Below the pieces are notes generated by a model, which saw only the letters and a list, made by a program, of their open reading frames with translations, was not told where the DNA came from and made no database searches. Shown piece after piece: positions 25,620 to 35,270 of a DNA stretch of 64,000 bases. Made by a program: the position numbers and the translations under genes. The number at the start of each line of letters is the position of its first letter. Within the stretch, counting starts at the first letter, position 1. Source of the DNA: Clostridiales bacterium (GTDB taxonomy: Bacteria > Bacillota > Clostridia > Saccharofermentanales > Saccharofermentanaceae). The DNA is taken from contig JAFZKB010000012.1 in NCBI GenBank assembly GCA_017551865.1, forward strand, positions 1 to 64,000. The letters run 5' to 3'.

Positions 25620-28369
25620 TGCTTCTGCTCCTTCACTTCTTCTTCTTTCACACTTTCTTCTTTCGGCTCTTTTTTCTTCTTCGGAAAGGACACGTTAAAA
25701 CTGAGGAACAGGATCAGTGCCAGTGAGCCGATCGAGGCATAAGCTCCCGTTTTCATTCCATACGGCATGTAGGAAAGCTTCACTTCATGCGTTCCTTCCG
25801 GAACATGTACACCAAGGAAATTACTGAATGCGGAGAATGTCGCTGTCTCCTCTCCGTCGATCGTCGCGGTCCACCCCTTGTCCGCAGAGACACTCCAGAC
25901 GATATTGCCTGCTGATGGCGCATTTACTGTTCCGGACATGGAACCGGAAGAGATCGAATCCATCTTAAAGGACAGATCTTTCATAGAAGACGTAAATCTC
26001 TCCAGTTTCTCCTGATCGAGAATGGCAACATTCACACGGAAAGAGACACGGTCCGGAGAATAGAATGTCATGTGGATACGCAGTTTTCTTCCTTCCGCGC
26101 GATCCAGTTTTGTGCAAAGACACTCACCGGTAACACTTTCGTGGCGATCAAGAAGGATATCATTTCCGTTTTCGTCGATAACATATACTTCGACGGTCGC
26201 CGTCATCTCACTTGTGCTGTATATATATAAAGGATTATTAGACGACGGGAGAAGCATCTCGGATTCCAAAGTGACTTCCGCACGGGAGTCTCTGGATTCG
26301 ACTTTCAGGTATCCGTCGTCATCAACAGTCATATTTTCTAATTCCACAGCTTCCATCGAGATGACGTCAAAGGGAGTTACGCCCGCGAACTGGAAGGCCA
26401 GCATATTCTGGTTATCAAACGGAGAATCTGAATTCAGAACATCTGTATAGATATCTTCCGTCGAGACGAAGAAACCGTTGGAACCAAAGATATGCTCTTT
26501 ATCGATGACCCCAAAGCTATTTTCCGACGAGTCAATAACTGTCTGCTGGAAGAAGATGTCCGAAACCGGAGTTCCCTCCACAGGAAGGATCTTCGATCCG
26601 TCCGCACAGCGGTTCAGGCCGAGAGCACGAAGGATCTTGGAAAAGCGCTTAGATGTGAGGTAGTCGTCACTGGCGATCGTCGGCAGATCATAAAGGAGTC
26701 CGTAGTTCTTCCAGGAAGGATCCTTTAGAAGAACACGTTCTGAAGGAAGAAGTCCGGTTTTTCTTTCAGCAACGAAAGAAGCTTCTTTCGTATCCGGCTC
26801 ATCATACCGGACCGTGCTGTCGAGCTCATAGACCTTCTTCCCTTTCTGGGACATAAGAGCGTCAGGGTCGAGTACGAGTTTTTCAGAAGAACTCTTATCT
26901 ATGACCGGACGGCGGATCACCGAATGAAGATACTTTTCCTTAATGGGACGATAGAAGGAAATGCCGGCCTCGAGAACCAGGAAGGCTGCAAGAACACTCA
27001 TATAATAGGTCTTATTCTTCCCTGTCGAACCATGGACCTGGATCGTCAGAACAAAGTAGAGGATGATCAGCGCGATCGCAATATAGACTTCGTAGTCATC
27101 ATAAGAGACGGTTTTAGAAATGGCGGACCGGATCACCATAAATGTAGCGATGATGGCGCCGGCAGTGTAAAGATGAGACCGGTCTTCGATCCAGATTTCT
27201 TTTCCCAGAAGTCTTCCTGCCGCATACACAACAAGGAAAGAGATCAGGATCGCCTGCGGGTACATTCCCGTGATTGGGTTGTGGAAACCGTTGATCAGGA
27301 ATCTTCCGACTTTGCTGCTCATCGTGATATAGAAAAAGATCATGGTCGTAAAAACATAGATCTTCTCAGAGAAGCGGATCTTCGAAGAGAATGCGTAAAG
27401 GAAGACCATGATCACCGGGAAGAGACCACAGTAGATGGACGGGAACTGGATCGTATCCGCCGGGAATACCAGCGATGCGTCAAATCCTGCTCTTTCCAGG
27501 AAATCCCACGCGATCAGATTTGACTCGAGATCCTTCGGGAACTTAAGGACCTGGGTGCCGGGAACTGTCTTCCAGATCGACTGCAGGGCCGGATACCAGA
27601 CAAAGGCGGAAAGGCCGATGCCGAGGAAGAAAAAGAGACAGAAATCCAGAATGATACTGCGGAGTTTGCGCAGTTCTTTTCCATCATGACGGGCTTCGAG
27701 ATAAAGAAGCGGGAACATGATCAGAATGAATATGCCGATATAGATCCCCGCCTTACAGCAGGTGATCCCTGTAAGTGCGCAGACCAGTGAAAAGGCCCAG
27801 TTCTTTTTCCCGAGGATCAGACCGTTCAGCGTCAGGATCAGAAGCGGAAGCAGGATGACGGTATCGAGCATCCAGGGTTCCTGCGTATATGTAAGGACAT
27901 ATGCGCAGAGACTGTAAGCCACAGAAATACCTACGGTTACGGGAGATGCGGCATTCTCCTTTTTCCAGAGGAGGATAAAGAAGCTTAAAGAGGCAAACGC
28001 GACTTTGAGCGCGAAGATGATCTCGGTGAGCTTCGGGATGTCCTTTTCAGGGAAAATAACATAGATGAGTACAAACGGACTTGCAGCAAAGGAAGCTATT
28101 CTCGCCCAGAAATCGCTTCCGCCGCCCGCGTTCCATGTGTATAAGAGCGACTCGCGGCTCAGGATCTTCCTTCTAAGCTCAGTAACGACCGGGATGTATG
28201 TCGCCTGTGTGGAATCCGACATGAAGATATTGCTGCTGAACGGAAAGATATTGAGCTTATATGCCACCAGAAGCAGCACCAGGATCGGAAGAATGAAGGA
28301 CGCAATAAGGCAGACCTTCGTCATCGGTTCAGCGAGTGTTATGCGGTTATCTTTGCGAAGATATCTCAT
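25616..28369 (-). CDS. YfhO-family polytopic membrane protein (second copy)
   Basis: This 917-aa protein has about a dozen membrane segments in residues 15-470 and a large extracytoplasmic C-terminal region that returns to the membrane near 885-905. Family features include 'SDSTQATYIPVVTELRRKILSRES' near residue 52, 'YTWNAGGGSDFW' and the late 'WTATIDGEETATFSAFSNFLGVHVPEGTH' block. YfhO proteins are GT-C-like membrane proteins implicated in sugar decoration of lipoteichoic acid or other envelope polymers. It is coupled by ATGA overlaps to both neighbours. The paralogue upstream has the same architecture. Confidence 0.85.
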   Translation of the reverse strand: MRYLRKDNRITLAEPMTKVCLIASFILPILVLLLVAYKLNIFPFSSNIFMSDSTQATYIPVVTELRRKILSRESLLYTWNAGGGSDFWARIASFAASPFVLIYVIFPEKDIPKLTEIIFALKVAFASLSFFILLWKKENAASPVTVGISVAYSLCAYVLTYTQEPWMLDTVILLPLLILTLNGLILGKKNWAFSLVCALTGITCCKAGIYIGIFILIMFPLLYLEARHDGKELRKLRSIILDFCLFFFLGIGLSAFVWYPALQSIWKTVPGTQVLKFPKDLESNLIAWDFLERAGFDASLVFPADTIQFPSIYCGLFPVIMVFLYAFSSKIRFSEKIYVFTTMIFFYITMSSKVGRFLINGFHNPITGMYPQAILISFLVVYAAGRLLGKEIWIEDRSHLYTAGAIIATFMVIRSAISKTVSYDDYEVYIAIALIILYFVLTIQVHGSTGKNKTYYMSVLAAFLVLEAGISFYRPIKEKYLHSVIRRPVIDKSSSEKLVLDPDALMSQKGKKVYELDSTVRYDEPDTKEASFVAERKTGLLPSERVLLKDPSWKNYGLLYDLPTIASDDYLTSKRFSKILRALGLNRCADGSKILPVEGTPVSDIFFQQTVIDSSENSFGVIDKEHIFGSNGFFVSTEDIYTDVLNSDSPFDNQNMLAFQFAGVTPFDVISMEAVELENMTVDDDGYLKVESRDSRAEVTLESEMLLPSSNNPLYIYSTSEMTATVEVYVIDENGNDILLDRHESVTGECLCTKLDRAEGRKLRIHMTFYSPDRVSFRVNVAILDQEKLERFTSSMKDLSFKMDSISSGSMSGTVNAPSAGNIVWSVSADKGWTATIDGEETATFSAFSNFLGVHVPEGTHEVKLSYMPYGMKTGAYASIGSLALILFLSFNVSFPKKKKEPKEESVKEEEVKEQKQ

Positions 28370-31209
28370 GCATCCTCCTGATCGGCAGAAGGAGTTTCCT
28401 CAGTATTTCCCTGATCCGGAGAAACTGTTTCCGCAGAAGGCCCGGACGGTGATGTTTCTTTTTCGATCAGTTCGGGTTCGTCTGAAGGATTCTGTTCCGG
28501 AGCATTCTGTTTCAGGGTATTCTCTTCCGAATCTTCTGCCATATTGATCTTCTCTGCTGCCAGACGTTTTTTCACATCGAGAGACTCACGGATCTTCCGG
28601 ATGATCGTGAGGAGGACGAGAATAAAGAGGCAGACCAGCGAGATCATCACGCAGAGCTCGAACTTCGCCGGGTGGTATTTCATCAGGATGGTATGCGTTC
28701 CGGCATCCAGTTTCAGCGCCATGAAAGCATCGTCGATCGGGAAGATCTCCGCTTCTTTTCCATCTACGGTCGCCGTCCAGTTCTCATCGTACGGGATCGT
28801 CAGGAAGAGAGCGCCATCTTCTTTGGCCGTGACCACGCCTTCCATATGCGTCGAATCGTAGGAGACGACCTTCATCTGCTCATCGCTGAGTTTCTCAACC
28901 ATCTCGTCATAGACAGGCTCGACAACTTTTGCACACTGTACCCAGATGTTTCCGGAAAGATTAGAATCGTTAAACTTCAGAGTTACGACTTTCGAATAGT
29001 CCTTGTCGTAGTAACCGAGGTCCATGATCTGATATGTCTTCGCGGTATATTTCGTCTCCTTCATATCAAACGGGAGTTGGCGCTGCTCGTTGATCGTTAC
29101 GCTCGGCGCCTTGGTGGATACGAGATAAAGATACAGGTGGTCACCCGTATTTGCTTCCTTCGGAGTCAAGATGATCTGTGCCGACTTGGCATCGTCTTCG
29201 AATGTGAACTTATATCCTGTTCTGGCTACACCGCCGGCCTCTTCGAGCTCGTCATAGCCGTTGAAATTCAGTTCGACAGGCTCATAGATATCCCCCTCGA
29301 TACCCATGCTCTTTAAGAAAGCATTGTTGGAAAGGAACGGTACGGAAGTCTGCGTCATGTGGTAGTCAATAATCTGGGAATCGACCATATAACCAAGTGA
29401 CAGAGAATCCGGATTGACGAAGGAACGCAACTCCGTGTCATTCTCCACTTCCTCGAAACACTTCGGAATCGGAGAATTCTTGTTGATATCGTACATATTG
29501 CGGACACCGAAGAGTGTACCGGTGACCTCGGTCATACCGAAGTTACGCATGCTGTTGATGCCGTTGTGGTGGAAGCCGAGGTTCTTGATGAAGGTAACGA
29601 AGCTTTCTCTGGCTGTGGAGGTAAAGATCGAAATACCTTTCATGTTATAAAGGGCCGGCTGGTTGCAGATGAACGCCGGGTAGATCTCAGATCTCTCGAA
29701 ACCATATTCATTCTTCGCTTCGGAAGCCTCCATCAGTTCCTGCACTTCATCGTAGTGGGAACCGTAGAAATCCCAGCCGGTGAAACTCTCGTGCGCAGCC
29801 ACGAGGCTGACCGTTGCAAAGGTGGAAGCCGTAAGTTCGGAAACGAGTACACAGAACAGCAGGATCTGCTGGAACATCGCGCTTCTTTTCGAATCGGAAA
29901 TGGCGCGGATCACTGCGGTATAGATGATCAGGAACAGAAGCGAAAGGCCGATGGCGAGATACCCCTCCTGCCCTTCACCGATCTTTTCGTAAAGGATCAG
30001 GTAAGCGATCATCGAAAGACACGGGATCATCAGCTCCTTCTTGCTGAAGGTCTTAAGATTGCGGAGCACCTTATAGCCCATGATGACGATGAGGAAGGAG
30101 ATCAGGAATGCCTGACGGTACGGGATCTGGTTCGGGAAATGGAAGCCGTGCCAGATATAGGTCATCATACGGCTGCTCAAACTGATGTACATGATCGCAA
30201 GTCCGATACCGTACGCCACCTTCTCGCGAAGACGGATCTTTTTGCAGAGGAAAAAGAGCGGGATCAGCATGGCCACGAAGATGCCGCAGTAGACATTGGC
30301 CATACCGTCACGGATGTTCGGGTTCGGCGCCACGAGGAAGCGGCTGATGAAATCAAACAGATCGTTCATGACCTGGAAGTCTTTCGGGAAAGTACCGCTG
30401 GTGGCGGAGGATTTCTGAAGTGTGATATACGTCGATAACGTAAGGAATGCGGAAAGGCCGCCGGCCAGACCGGAGTAGACGCCGAAGCGCCAGACGGCGG
30501 ACCAGAAATTCTTCAGCGTGACTTTCTCCGTGATGGTAACATAGAGGATCGGCGCATAGAATACGAGGAACAGGCAGACGAAATAGCCGGAATAGAAATT
30601 CGAGATCAGGCAGATCGTCAGCGAGCAGCAGTAAAGAAGCGGCTTTTTGTCACGGAACATCTTGAGAAGGCCGAGAACGATCAGCGGAAGCAGAACGACT
30701 GCGTCATGCCACATGATGTTCCAGAAATAGGAGATCGCCCATCCGCAGAGTGCGTAAAACGAGGCAAATGCCGTCAGGAAAAGGTCTTTTCTTTTCTTAT
30801 CGAATTCCGGAAGCAGATACGACATGAAAAGACCCGTAAGTCCGCAGCGGATGATGGCCAGGAATGCGATGCAGTCACTGATGTATTTCGCCGGGAAGAA
30901 GACGCAGAGGATGTTCAGCGGGCTGGCGCTGTAGTTGGCGAACACCGCCCAGAAGTTCGTACCCATGCCGACGTGCCAGGAAAAGAACAGGCTCTCTCCG
31001 GAGAGGATCTTGTTTCGAAGTTCCACCAGGAACGGTGCGTACTGGTGATAGCAGTCCACAGTCAGGATCATGTTCTTACCGGTGGCAAACGGGTGCACCT
31101 GTAAGATCGCGAAGATCACTGTCATGATCAGGGACGGGATAAGAAATGCATATATGTGAAACTGTCGTTCCGAAAGCCTGCGCAGGAACCGTTTATTCGA
31201 TGGTCGCAT
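28366..31209 (-). CDS. YfhO-family polytopic membrane protein (first copy)
   Basis: This 947-aa protein has many membrane segments in the N-terminal half, 'DCYHQYAPFLVELRNKILSGESLFFSW' near the start and 'NWTATVDGKEAEIFPIDDAFMALKLDAGTH' near the end, matching the family and its paralogue. After the last membrane helix comes an acidic cytoplasmic tail of about 75 residues (E/P/S/D rich) not seen in the paralogue. An upstream in-frame ATG (31296) would add 29 residues. I prefer 31209, although GAGGAG lies about 15 nt away, further than usual. The stop overlaps the next gene's start. Confidence 0.85.
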   Translation of the reverse strand: MRPSNKRFLRRLSERQFHIYAFLIPSLIMTVIFAILQVHPFATGKNMILTVDCYHQYAPFLVELRNKILSGESLFFSWHVGMGTNFWAVFANYSASPLNILCVFFPAKYISDCIAFLAIIRCGLTGLFMSYLLPEFDKKRKDLFLTAFASFYALCGWAISYFWNIMWHDAVVLLPLIVLGLLKMFRDKKPLLYCCSLTICLISNFYSGYFVCLFLVFYAPILYVTITEKVTLKNFWSAVWRFGVYSGLAGGLSAFLTLSTYITLQKSSATSGTFPKDFQVMNDLFDFISRFLVAPNPNIRDGMANVYCGIFVAMLIPLFFLCKKIRLREKVAYGIGLAIMYISLSSRMMTYIWHGFHFPNQIPYRQAFLISFLIVIMGYKVLRNLKTFSKKELMIPCLSMIAYLILYEKIGEGQEGYLAIGLSLLFLIIYTAVIRAISDSKRSAMFQQILLFCVLVSELTASTFATVSLVAAHESFTGWDFYGSHYDEVQELMEASEAKNEYGFERSEIYPAFICNQPALYNMKGISIFTSTARESFVTFIKNLGFHHNGINSMRNFGMTEVTGTLFGVRNMYDINKNSPIPKCFEEVENDTELRSFVNPDSLSLGYMVDSQIIDYHMTQTSVPFLSNNAFLKSMGIEGDIYEPVELNFNGYDELEEAGGVARTGYKFTFEDDAKSAQIILTPKEANTGDHLYLYLVSTKAPSVTINEQRQLPFDMKETKYTAKTYQIMDLGYYDKDYSKVVTLKFNDSNLSGNIWVQCAKVVEPVYDEMVEKLSDEQMKVVSYDSTHMEGVVTAKEDGALFLTIPYDENWTATVDGKEAEIFPIDDAFMALKLDAGTHTILMKYHPAKFELCVMISLVCLFILVLLTIIRKIRESLDVKKRLAAEKINMAEDSEENTLKQNAPEQNPSDEPELIEKETSPSGPSAETVSPDQGNTEETPSADQEDA

Positions 31210-31254
31210 GGGTGATACTATGTTCTCCTCAATTTGTTTAAATAAGAATATAAA

Positions 31255-31374
31255 TTCCGTAAGGATAATTGTACCATATAGGTCAACACTTGGCATTAAA
31301 AAGAAAAAGCGCCGCGGGAACGGATCTTTTGCCGCTGAAGAATAATTACGTGAAAGTTCTGTAACCTTACGGAA
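31255..31374. promoter_or_regulatory. Widely spaced inverted repeat in a divergent promoter region
   Basis: TTCCGTAAGG (31255-31264) and CCTTACGGAA (31365-31374) are perfect 10-bp inverted copies 100 bp apart. One lies near the yfhO operon start, the other near the foldase gene promoter. On the minus strand an extended -10 (TGGTACAAT) lies between them. They could be paired operator sites. Confidence 0.4.
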
Positions 31375-31480
31375 ATGGTATTTGCAAAGGTTTTATGCTA
31401 GAGTAGATATTGAGTATTTATAGTGCTTCGGAAAAGTTCTGTTTCAGGCACTTTCTGATATTCGAAAGGTGTTTACTGCT

Positions 31481-33328
31481 ATGAAGAAAAATAAGCACAA
31501 TCAAGAGAATCTCGACGCAGCGGAAGCGGTAAATAACGCCGCCACACCCGAAGCGGATGTTTCTTCGAACGCAGATCCGGACGTTCTTTCGGACCCGGAT
31601 ATGCCATCGGAGACTGTGCCCGAGATCATCGAGGGAAATATAGGAGATCTTCTGAGCGATGACGAAGAGCCGGAAGACGTTCCTTCCGAACTGACACCGG
31701 AGACCGCAGATGCTGCAGACGAAGACCCGGATATCCGGATCGAGCCGTATGAACCTGCTCCGGTCAAAGAACCCGCGCCCTGGGAAACCGATGAGCCTGT
31801 TCCGATGGAGCTCGGCACACATGAGATTGCTAACGTGGTTTCGGAAGATGACCCGGACTCGCCGATCTTCGTAGAGACTTCCACCCGCCCTTCGGATGCG
31901 GCGGTCTCCTCTAAGGCGAAGAAAATGAATCTGCGTCCGAGGATGTTCCTGATCGTGATGGCAGTAGTCGCTGTCCTGGTCCTGATCTGGTCCGTGATCT
32001 CCCTCGGAAATCTCAACGAGCGCATGACCAGTCCCCTCACCGTCGGTAACAGAGATGTCTCCAATGCCGAGTTCAGTTTCATGTACCACTATGTGCTTCT
32101 GGAAAACGGCGTGGATATTTTCAAGGCGAACACAAAAGAAATGCTGGCAGCGCCCGGAGAAAACGGATTTGCCACCTATCGCGACTACTTCCTGGATGTT
32201 ACCGCCAAGGAGATCCAGGCGACATATATGCTCTATGACGATGCCGTCGCGCACGGACTTTCCGTCACACAGGACCACAAGGACCGTGCCCAGGCCTATG
32301 TCGACTGGCTGAAGACGAAGGCCGAAGCGATCCATGTGGATCTCGACACCTACATCAAGGGTACTTTCGGTCCGTACGTCAACAAGAGTCTGATCCTCTC
32401 GGTACTTCCGAAGGTGTATTTTGCAGAAGACTACGCCGGACACCAGAAGCTCGAAGAGCTCAAAGCGACACAGGAACAGGCAGAACAGGCCTATCAGGAT
32501 GCCAGAAACTCCTACGATCTGGTCTCCTACCGGGTTATCCGAATCGCTACGGAAGCCCGTGAAGAAAGCTATGTAAAGACCGCGAACATCCGCGCCGAGA
32601 AGATCGTGGCGGAGACCGACCATGACCAGAGCAAGTTCGAGTCCGTGGCGGCGAAGTATTTCAGTGGGGACATGCAGCAGAAGCTCCTCATCCCGGATTC
32701 GACGCTCCATAAGCGTGTCCGCTATTCAGAGGTCGAAGAGTCTACTTGGAGAAACTGGCTCTTCGATACAGAAAGACAGTCCGGCGACTGCGTGATCTTC
32801 CAGGATGATTACGGATTCCCGATCATCTTTTGTTTCGTCGACCGTGTGCGTCAGGATGAGCCTCTTCGCAATGTGCGCTTCTTCTACATCAATATGGAGA
32901 ATGAAGAGACCGGAACACCGGGCATCCCCGTAAGCGAGATCATTCCGTTGTCGCAGACGATCTTCGACAGCATCACCGATGAGACGAGCATGATCACGCT
33001 CGACACCACCTATGCCGACTACCTTCTCGACGGCTCCATGCGTTCCGTCCAGCAGGCCTCCCTCTACCCCGGAAACAACACTGCCGAGATCGACGACTGG
33101 ATCTTCGATCCTGCAAGAAAGAGCGGCGACAAAATCCTGATCGAGGGCGATACACAGATGCTGATCCTTTTCTATGTGGAAGCCTCTCCGAACCCGGAAT
33201 GGTATGACCGCGTCAACAGCTTTATCCGCATGGATAACTACCAGGCTTTCGTCAGCGAGAAGCTGAAAGACTACGCCTACACCTTCCATGAAGATGGCCT
33301 GAAGTATATCGAAGATATCCCGTCGTAA
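31481..33328 (+). CDS. Membrane-anchored foldase-like protein (SurA/PrsA-type, parvulin core not clear)
   Basis: This 615-aa protein has a long acidic cytoplasmic N-terminus (residues 1-145, rich in D/E/P), one membrane segment at about 154-172, then an extracytoplasmic region. Residues about 180-320 resemble the SurA/PrsA N-terminal chaperone domain ('VGNRDVSNAEFSFMYHYVL', helical 'EIQATYMLYDDAVAHGLSVTQ'). Two later segments sit where parvulin domains occur, but the usual histidines are not evident. It probably assists folding of exported proteins. The start at 31481 follows AAAGGTG; GTG 31469 is an alternative. Confidence 0.65.
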   Translation: MKKNKHNQENLDAAEAVNNAATPEADVSSNADPDVLSDPDMPSETVPEIIEGNIGDLLSDDEEPEDVPSELTPETADAADEDPDIRIEPYEPAPVKEPAPWETDEPVPMELGTHEIANVVSEDDPDSPIFVETSTRPSDAAVSSKAKKMNLRPRMFLIVMAVVAVLVLIWSVISLGNLNERMTSPLTVGNRDVSNAEFSFMYHYVLLENGVDIFKANTKEMLAAPGENGFATYRDYFLDVTAKEIQATYMLYDDAVAHGLSVTQDHKDRAQAYVDWLKTKAEAIHVDLDTYIKGTFGPYVNKSLILSVLPKVYFAEDYAGHQKLEELKATQEQAEQAYQDARNSYDLVSYRVIRIATEAREESYVKTANIRAEKIVAETDHDQSKFESVAAKYFSGDMQQKLLIPDSTLHKRVRYSEVEESTWRNWLFDTERQSGDCVIFQDDYGFPIIFCFVDRVRQDEPLRNVRFFYINMENEETGTPGIPVSEIIPLSQTIFDSITDETSMITLDTTYADYLLDGSMRSVQQASLYPGNNTAEIDDWIFDPARKSGDKILIEGDTQMLILFYVEASPNPEWYDRVNSFIRMDNYQAFVSEKLKDYAYTFHEDGLKYIEDIPS

Positions 33329-33360
33329 GGGATCTTTTTGATCAGAAAAATGGAACAAAA

Positions 33361-33397
33361 ACCGCTGCCGGAAAATCTTCCTGACAGCGGTATTTTT
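33361..33397. terminator. Bidirectional terminator between the foldase-like gene and the 40-aa gene
   Basis: ACCGCTG (33361-33367) pairs with CAGCGGT (33385-33391), with an inner GGAA/TTCC pairing. A T-run follows on the plus strand (33393-33397) and an A-run precedes it (33356-33360), so it can serve both converging genes. Confidence 0.8.
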
Positions 33398-33420
33398 CTT
33401 CTTGAAAAGGACCTTTCCGG

Positions 33421-33543
33421 TCAGCCCATACGGATCGCCATGACGATCAGAAAGAGGATCGAGGAAAGCATCATGATAGAAAGAACGATAGCGAGGAGTC
33501 TGGTTCCGGCGCCATAGCGTGATGTTCTCGTGTTTTTAGCCAT
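33421..33543 (-). CDS. Small membrane protein, 40 aa
   Basis: This short frame encodes a basic N-terminus (MAKNTRTSRYGAGTR) followed by one hydrophobic helix (residues about 16-36) and ends RMG. AAAGGAGG lies 8 nt upstream of the ATG and the shared terminator lies 24 bp beyond the stop. The ribosome site, terminator and typical bitopic composition support a real gene. It resembles small DUF4044-like Firmicutes membrane proteins in layout, but I cannot assign the family. Function unknown. Confidence 0.75.
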   Translation of the reverse strand: MAKNTRTSRYGAGTRLLAIVLSIMMLSSILFLIVMAIRMG

Positions 33544-33629
33544 TATTCTGCCTCCTTTGATCGGAAAATGCTTTGCAAGTGATAGTGTAACACGAAGCGG
33601 AGTTTTGTCAAACCCCGCACCTCCCCGAA

Positions 33630-34658
33630 TCAGAGATAGCGCAGGAGTTCCTCACGGACAGAGTCCATGCGCGCATCCGAGATGCCGAAATCCATGACCT
33701 TATAGTTCCAGGCCGAACGGCCGATCCCGTACTTCACGAAGACTTCGTTGATCTTCTGATACCACTTCAGCACATCCTCCGGAGCAACGCGGTCGATGAC
33801 ACCATACTCACCGCAGTAAAGCGCGACATCCCGCTCCTGCGCGACTGCGATCGCCTCGGCGAAGATCTTCTCGAAATACTCGGAGGTCAGCGTCTGCTCT
33901 GGTGCAAATCCCTTAAATCCGGTGGTCACCTGCTGGAGATATTTCGCACCCGCTTCGTCCATTTCCTTATACGGCGCATCGATCGAGATACGGAAGGAAG
34001 TGTCCATGGTCGGGATCCACGGCGCGCCCTGATGCGTGAAGATCAGCGGCTCGTAGCAGTGGAAGTTGTAGATGATGTTCTCGTCGTATGGTGCGGCCAG
34101 ATCTTTTACCGAATCTACACTGTTATTCCAGTATCCGCCGACAAGGATCTTAATGGTCGGAGCTATTGCACGGATACGGCGGATGCACTCGTAGGAGATC
34201 TTGTTCCAAAGGTCGCAGTATTCCTTATCGGTGACTTCATTTAACATCTCAAAGGCCAGACGGTCTTCGTATTGTCCGAATCTTTCGGCGACTCTTTCCC
34301 AGAGCGTATAGAAGCGCTCCTGTAGTCTTTCACTGTCGAAGAATCCTTCTTCGCCGAATGCAGGATCGAAGGAATATCCCATGGTCTTGTGAAGATCGAG
34401 GATCATATTGAGGCCGTACTTGCCGCACCAGTCGATCGCATCCTGAATGTGGCCGTAGCCGCTTTCTACAGGATTTCCTTCCTTATCCTCGATCAGTTCA
34501 TAGTCGAACGGAAGACGGACATGGTCCATGCCCCATTCCTTAATGGTTCTGATGTCTCCTTCCTTGATAAAAGAACTGTATGTCTCTTCGGTATCGTCAC
34601 ACTGCGACAGCCAGCCGCCTAAGTTAACGCCTTTCTGATATCCTTCCCAGGTCTTCAT
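33630..34658 (-). CDS. Glycoside hydrolase family 5 (cellulase-like), cytoplasmic
   Basis: This 342-aa protein is a GH5-type TIM barrel. The sequence shows 'GVNLGGWLSQ' at 10-19, 'HVRLPFDYEL' near 46-55, 'LDLHK' at 88-91, the acid/base 'FEMLNE' (E141), 'NFHCYEPLIFTHQG' near 198-211 and the nucleophile 'CGEYGV' (E284). It should cleave beta-1,4 or beta-1,3 glucosidic or mannosidic bonds. There is no signal peptide, so it probably acts on imported oligosaccharides in the cytoplasm. No sugar transporter gene is adjacent. Confidence 0.88.
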   Translation of the reverse strand: MKTWEGYQKGVNLGGWLSQCDDTEETYSSFIKEGDIRTIKEWGMDHVRLPFDYELIEDKEGNPVESGYGHIQDAIDWCGKYGLNMILDLHKTMGYSFDPAFGEEGFFDSERLQERFYTLWERVAERFGQYEDRLAFEMLNEVTDKEYCDLWNKISYECIRRIRAIAPTIKILVGGYWNNSVDSVKDLAAPYDENIIYNFHCYEPLIFTHQGAPWIPTMDTSFRISIDAPYKEMDEAGAKYLQQVTTGFKGFAPEQTLTSEYFEKIFAEAIAVAQERDVALYCGEYGVIDRVAPEDVLKWYQKINEVFVKYGIGRSAWNYKVMDFGISDARMDSVREELLRYL

Positions 34659-35270
34659 GAGTTCCTTCTCCTAACATGTACATGATGGATTCATTATATC
34701 AGATAGATGATGCTTGGAATAGAAAGAAGATCTTATTCGGAGATCCGTTCGTAGGCGGATTTCCGCTTGATCCCGTCGGACATCACGTAGGTCAGAACCG
34801 TTATAGGCTTTTGAATATTGTATATGCAGTACGTATTGTTGGTTCGTTTATTGACGGATCAGTTGTGATCAAACAGGATAACCTGAAAAAAAACGGAATA
34901 ATGACCTGATGATTTAGCCGGGTTAGCAGGGCAAATTTGTTAATTGCGGTCAGACAGCCTGCTTTTTTCCTTCTCATGCAGGATAAAACCGCATGTTCTT
35001 TTCTTACAGCCTGAATGAAAAGCCTCTATCACTCAAGGAAGCAGGCTATTCTCGAAAAGTTTGTAGTTTTATCCTGATAGATATATGGAATCATCAGGGT
35101 GTTTTTTACGCTCTTCACAATTCACCCTGTCCCCTGTCCTCCTCGCAGAAAAGTTACGCGATTATTTACAGATTTTGGGATATATCATATTGCTTTCATT
35201 GCGGCTTCACCGTTCAATATAGAGAAAGTGAATCGTCATTAGCTGAAAAACCCGAAACGGAGGATGCATC
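34659..35270 (+). other. Intergenic region between GH5 and the nuclease gene
   Basis: About 600 bp with no convincing gene. A 77-codon frame (34676-34909) lacks a ribosome site. Two terminator-like hairpins are present on the plus strand: AGCAGG/CCTGCT with six T (34925-34968) and CCTGAT/ATCAGG followed by GTGTTTTTT (35073-35107). They may be remnants or a leader of the nuclease gene. Confidence 0.5.

Noticed and set aside
31418-32710. 430-codon minus-strand frame opposite the foldase-like gene
   Set aside because: The plus-strand frame has the ribosome site, membrane helix and domain pattern; the minus frame is a shadow.
34676-34909. 77-codon plus-strand frame ending just before a terminator-like hairpin
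   Set aside because: No ribosome site and it would overlap the GH5 promoter region; the terminator coincidence alone is too weak.
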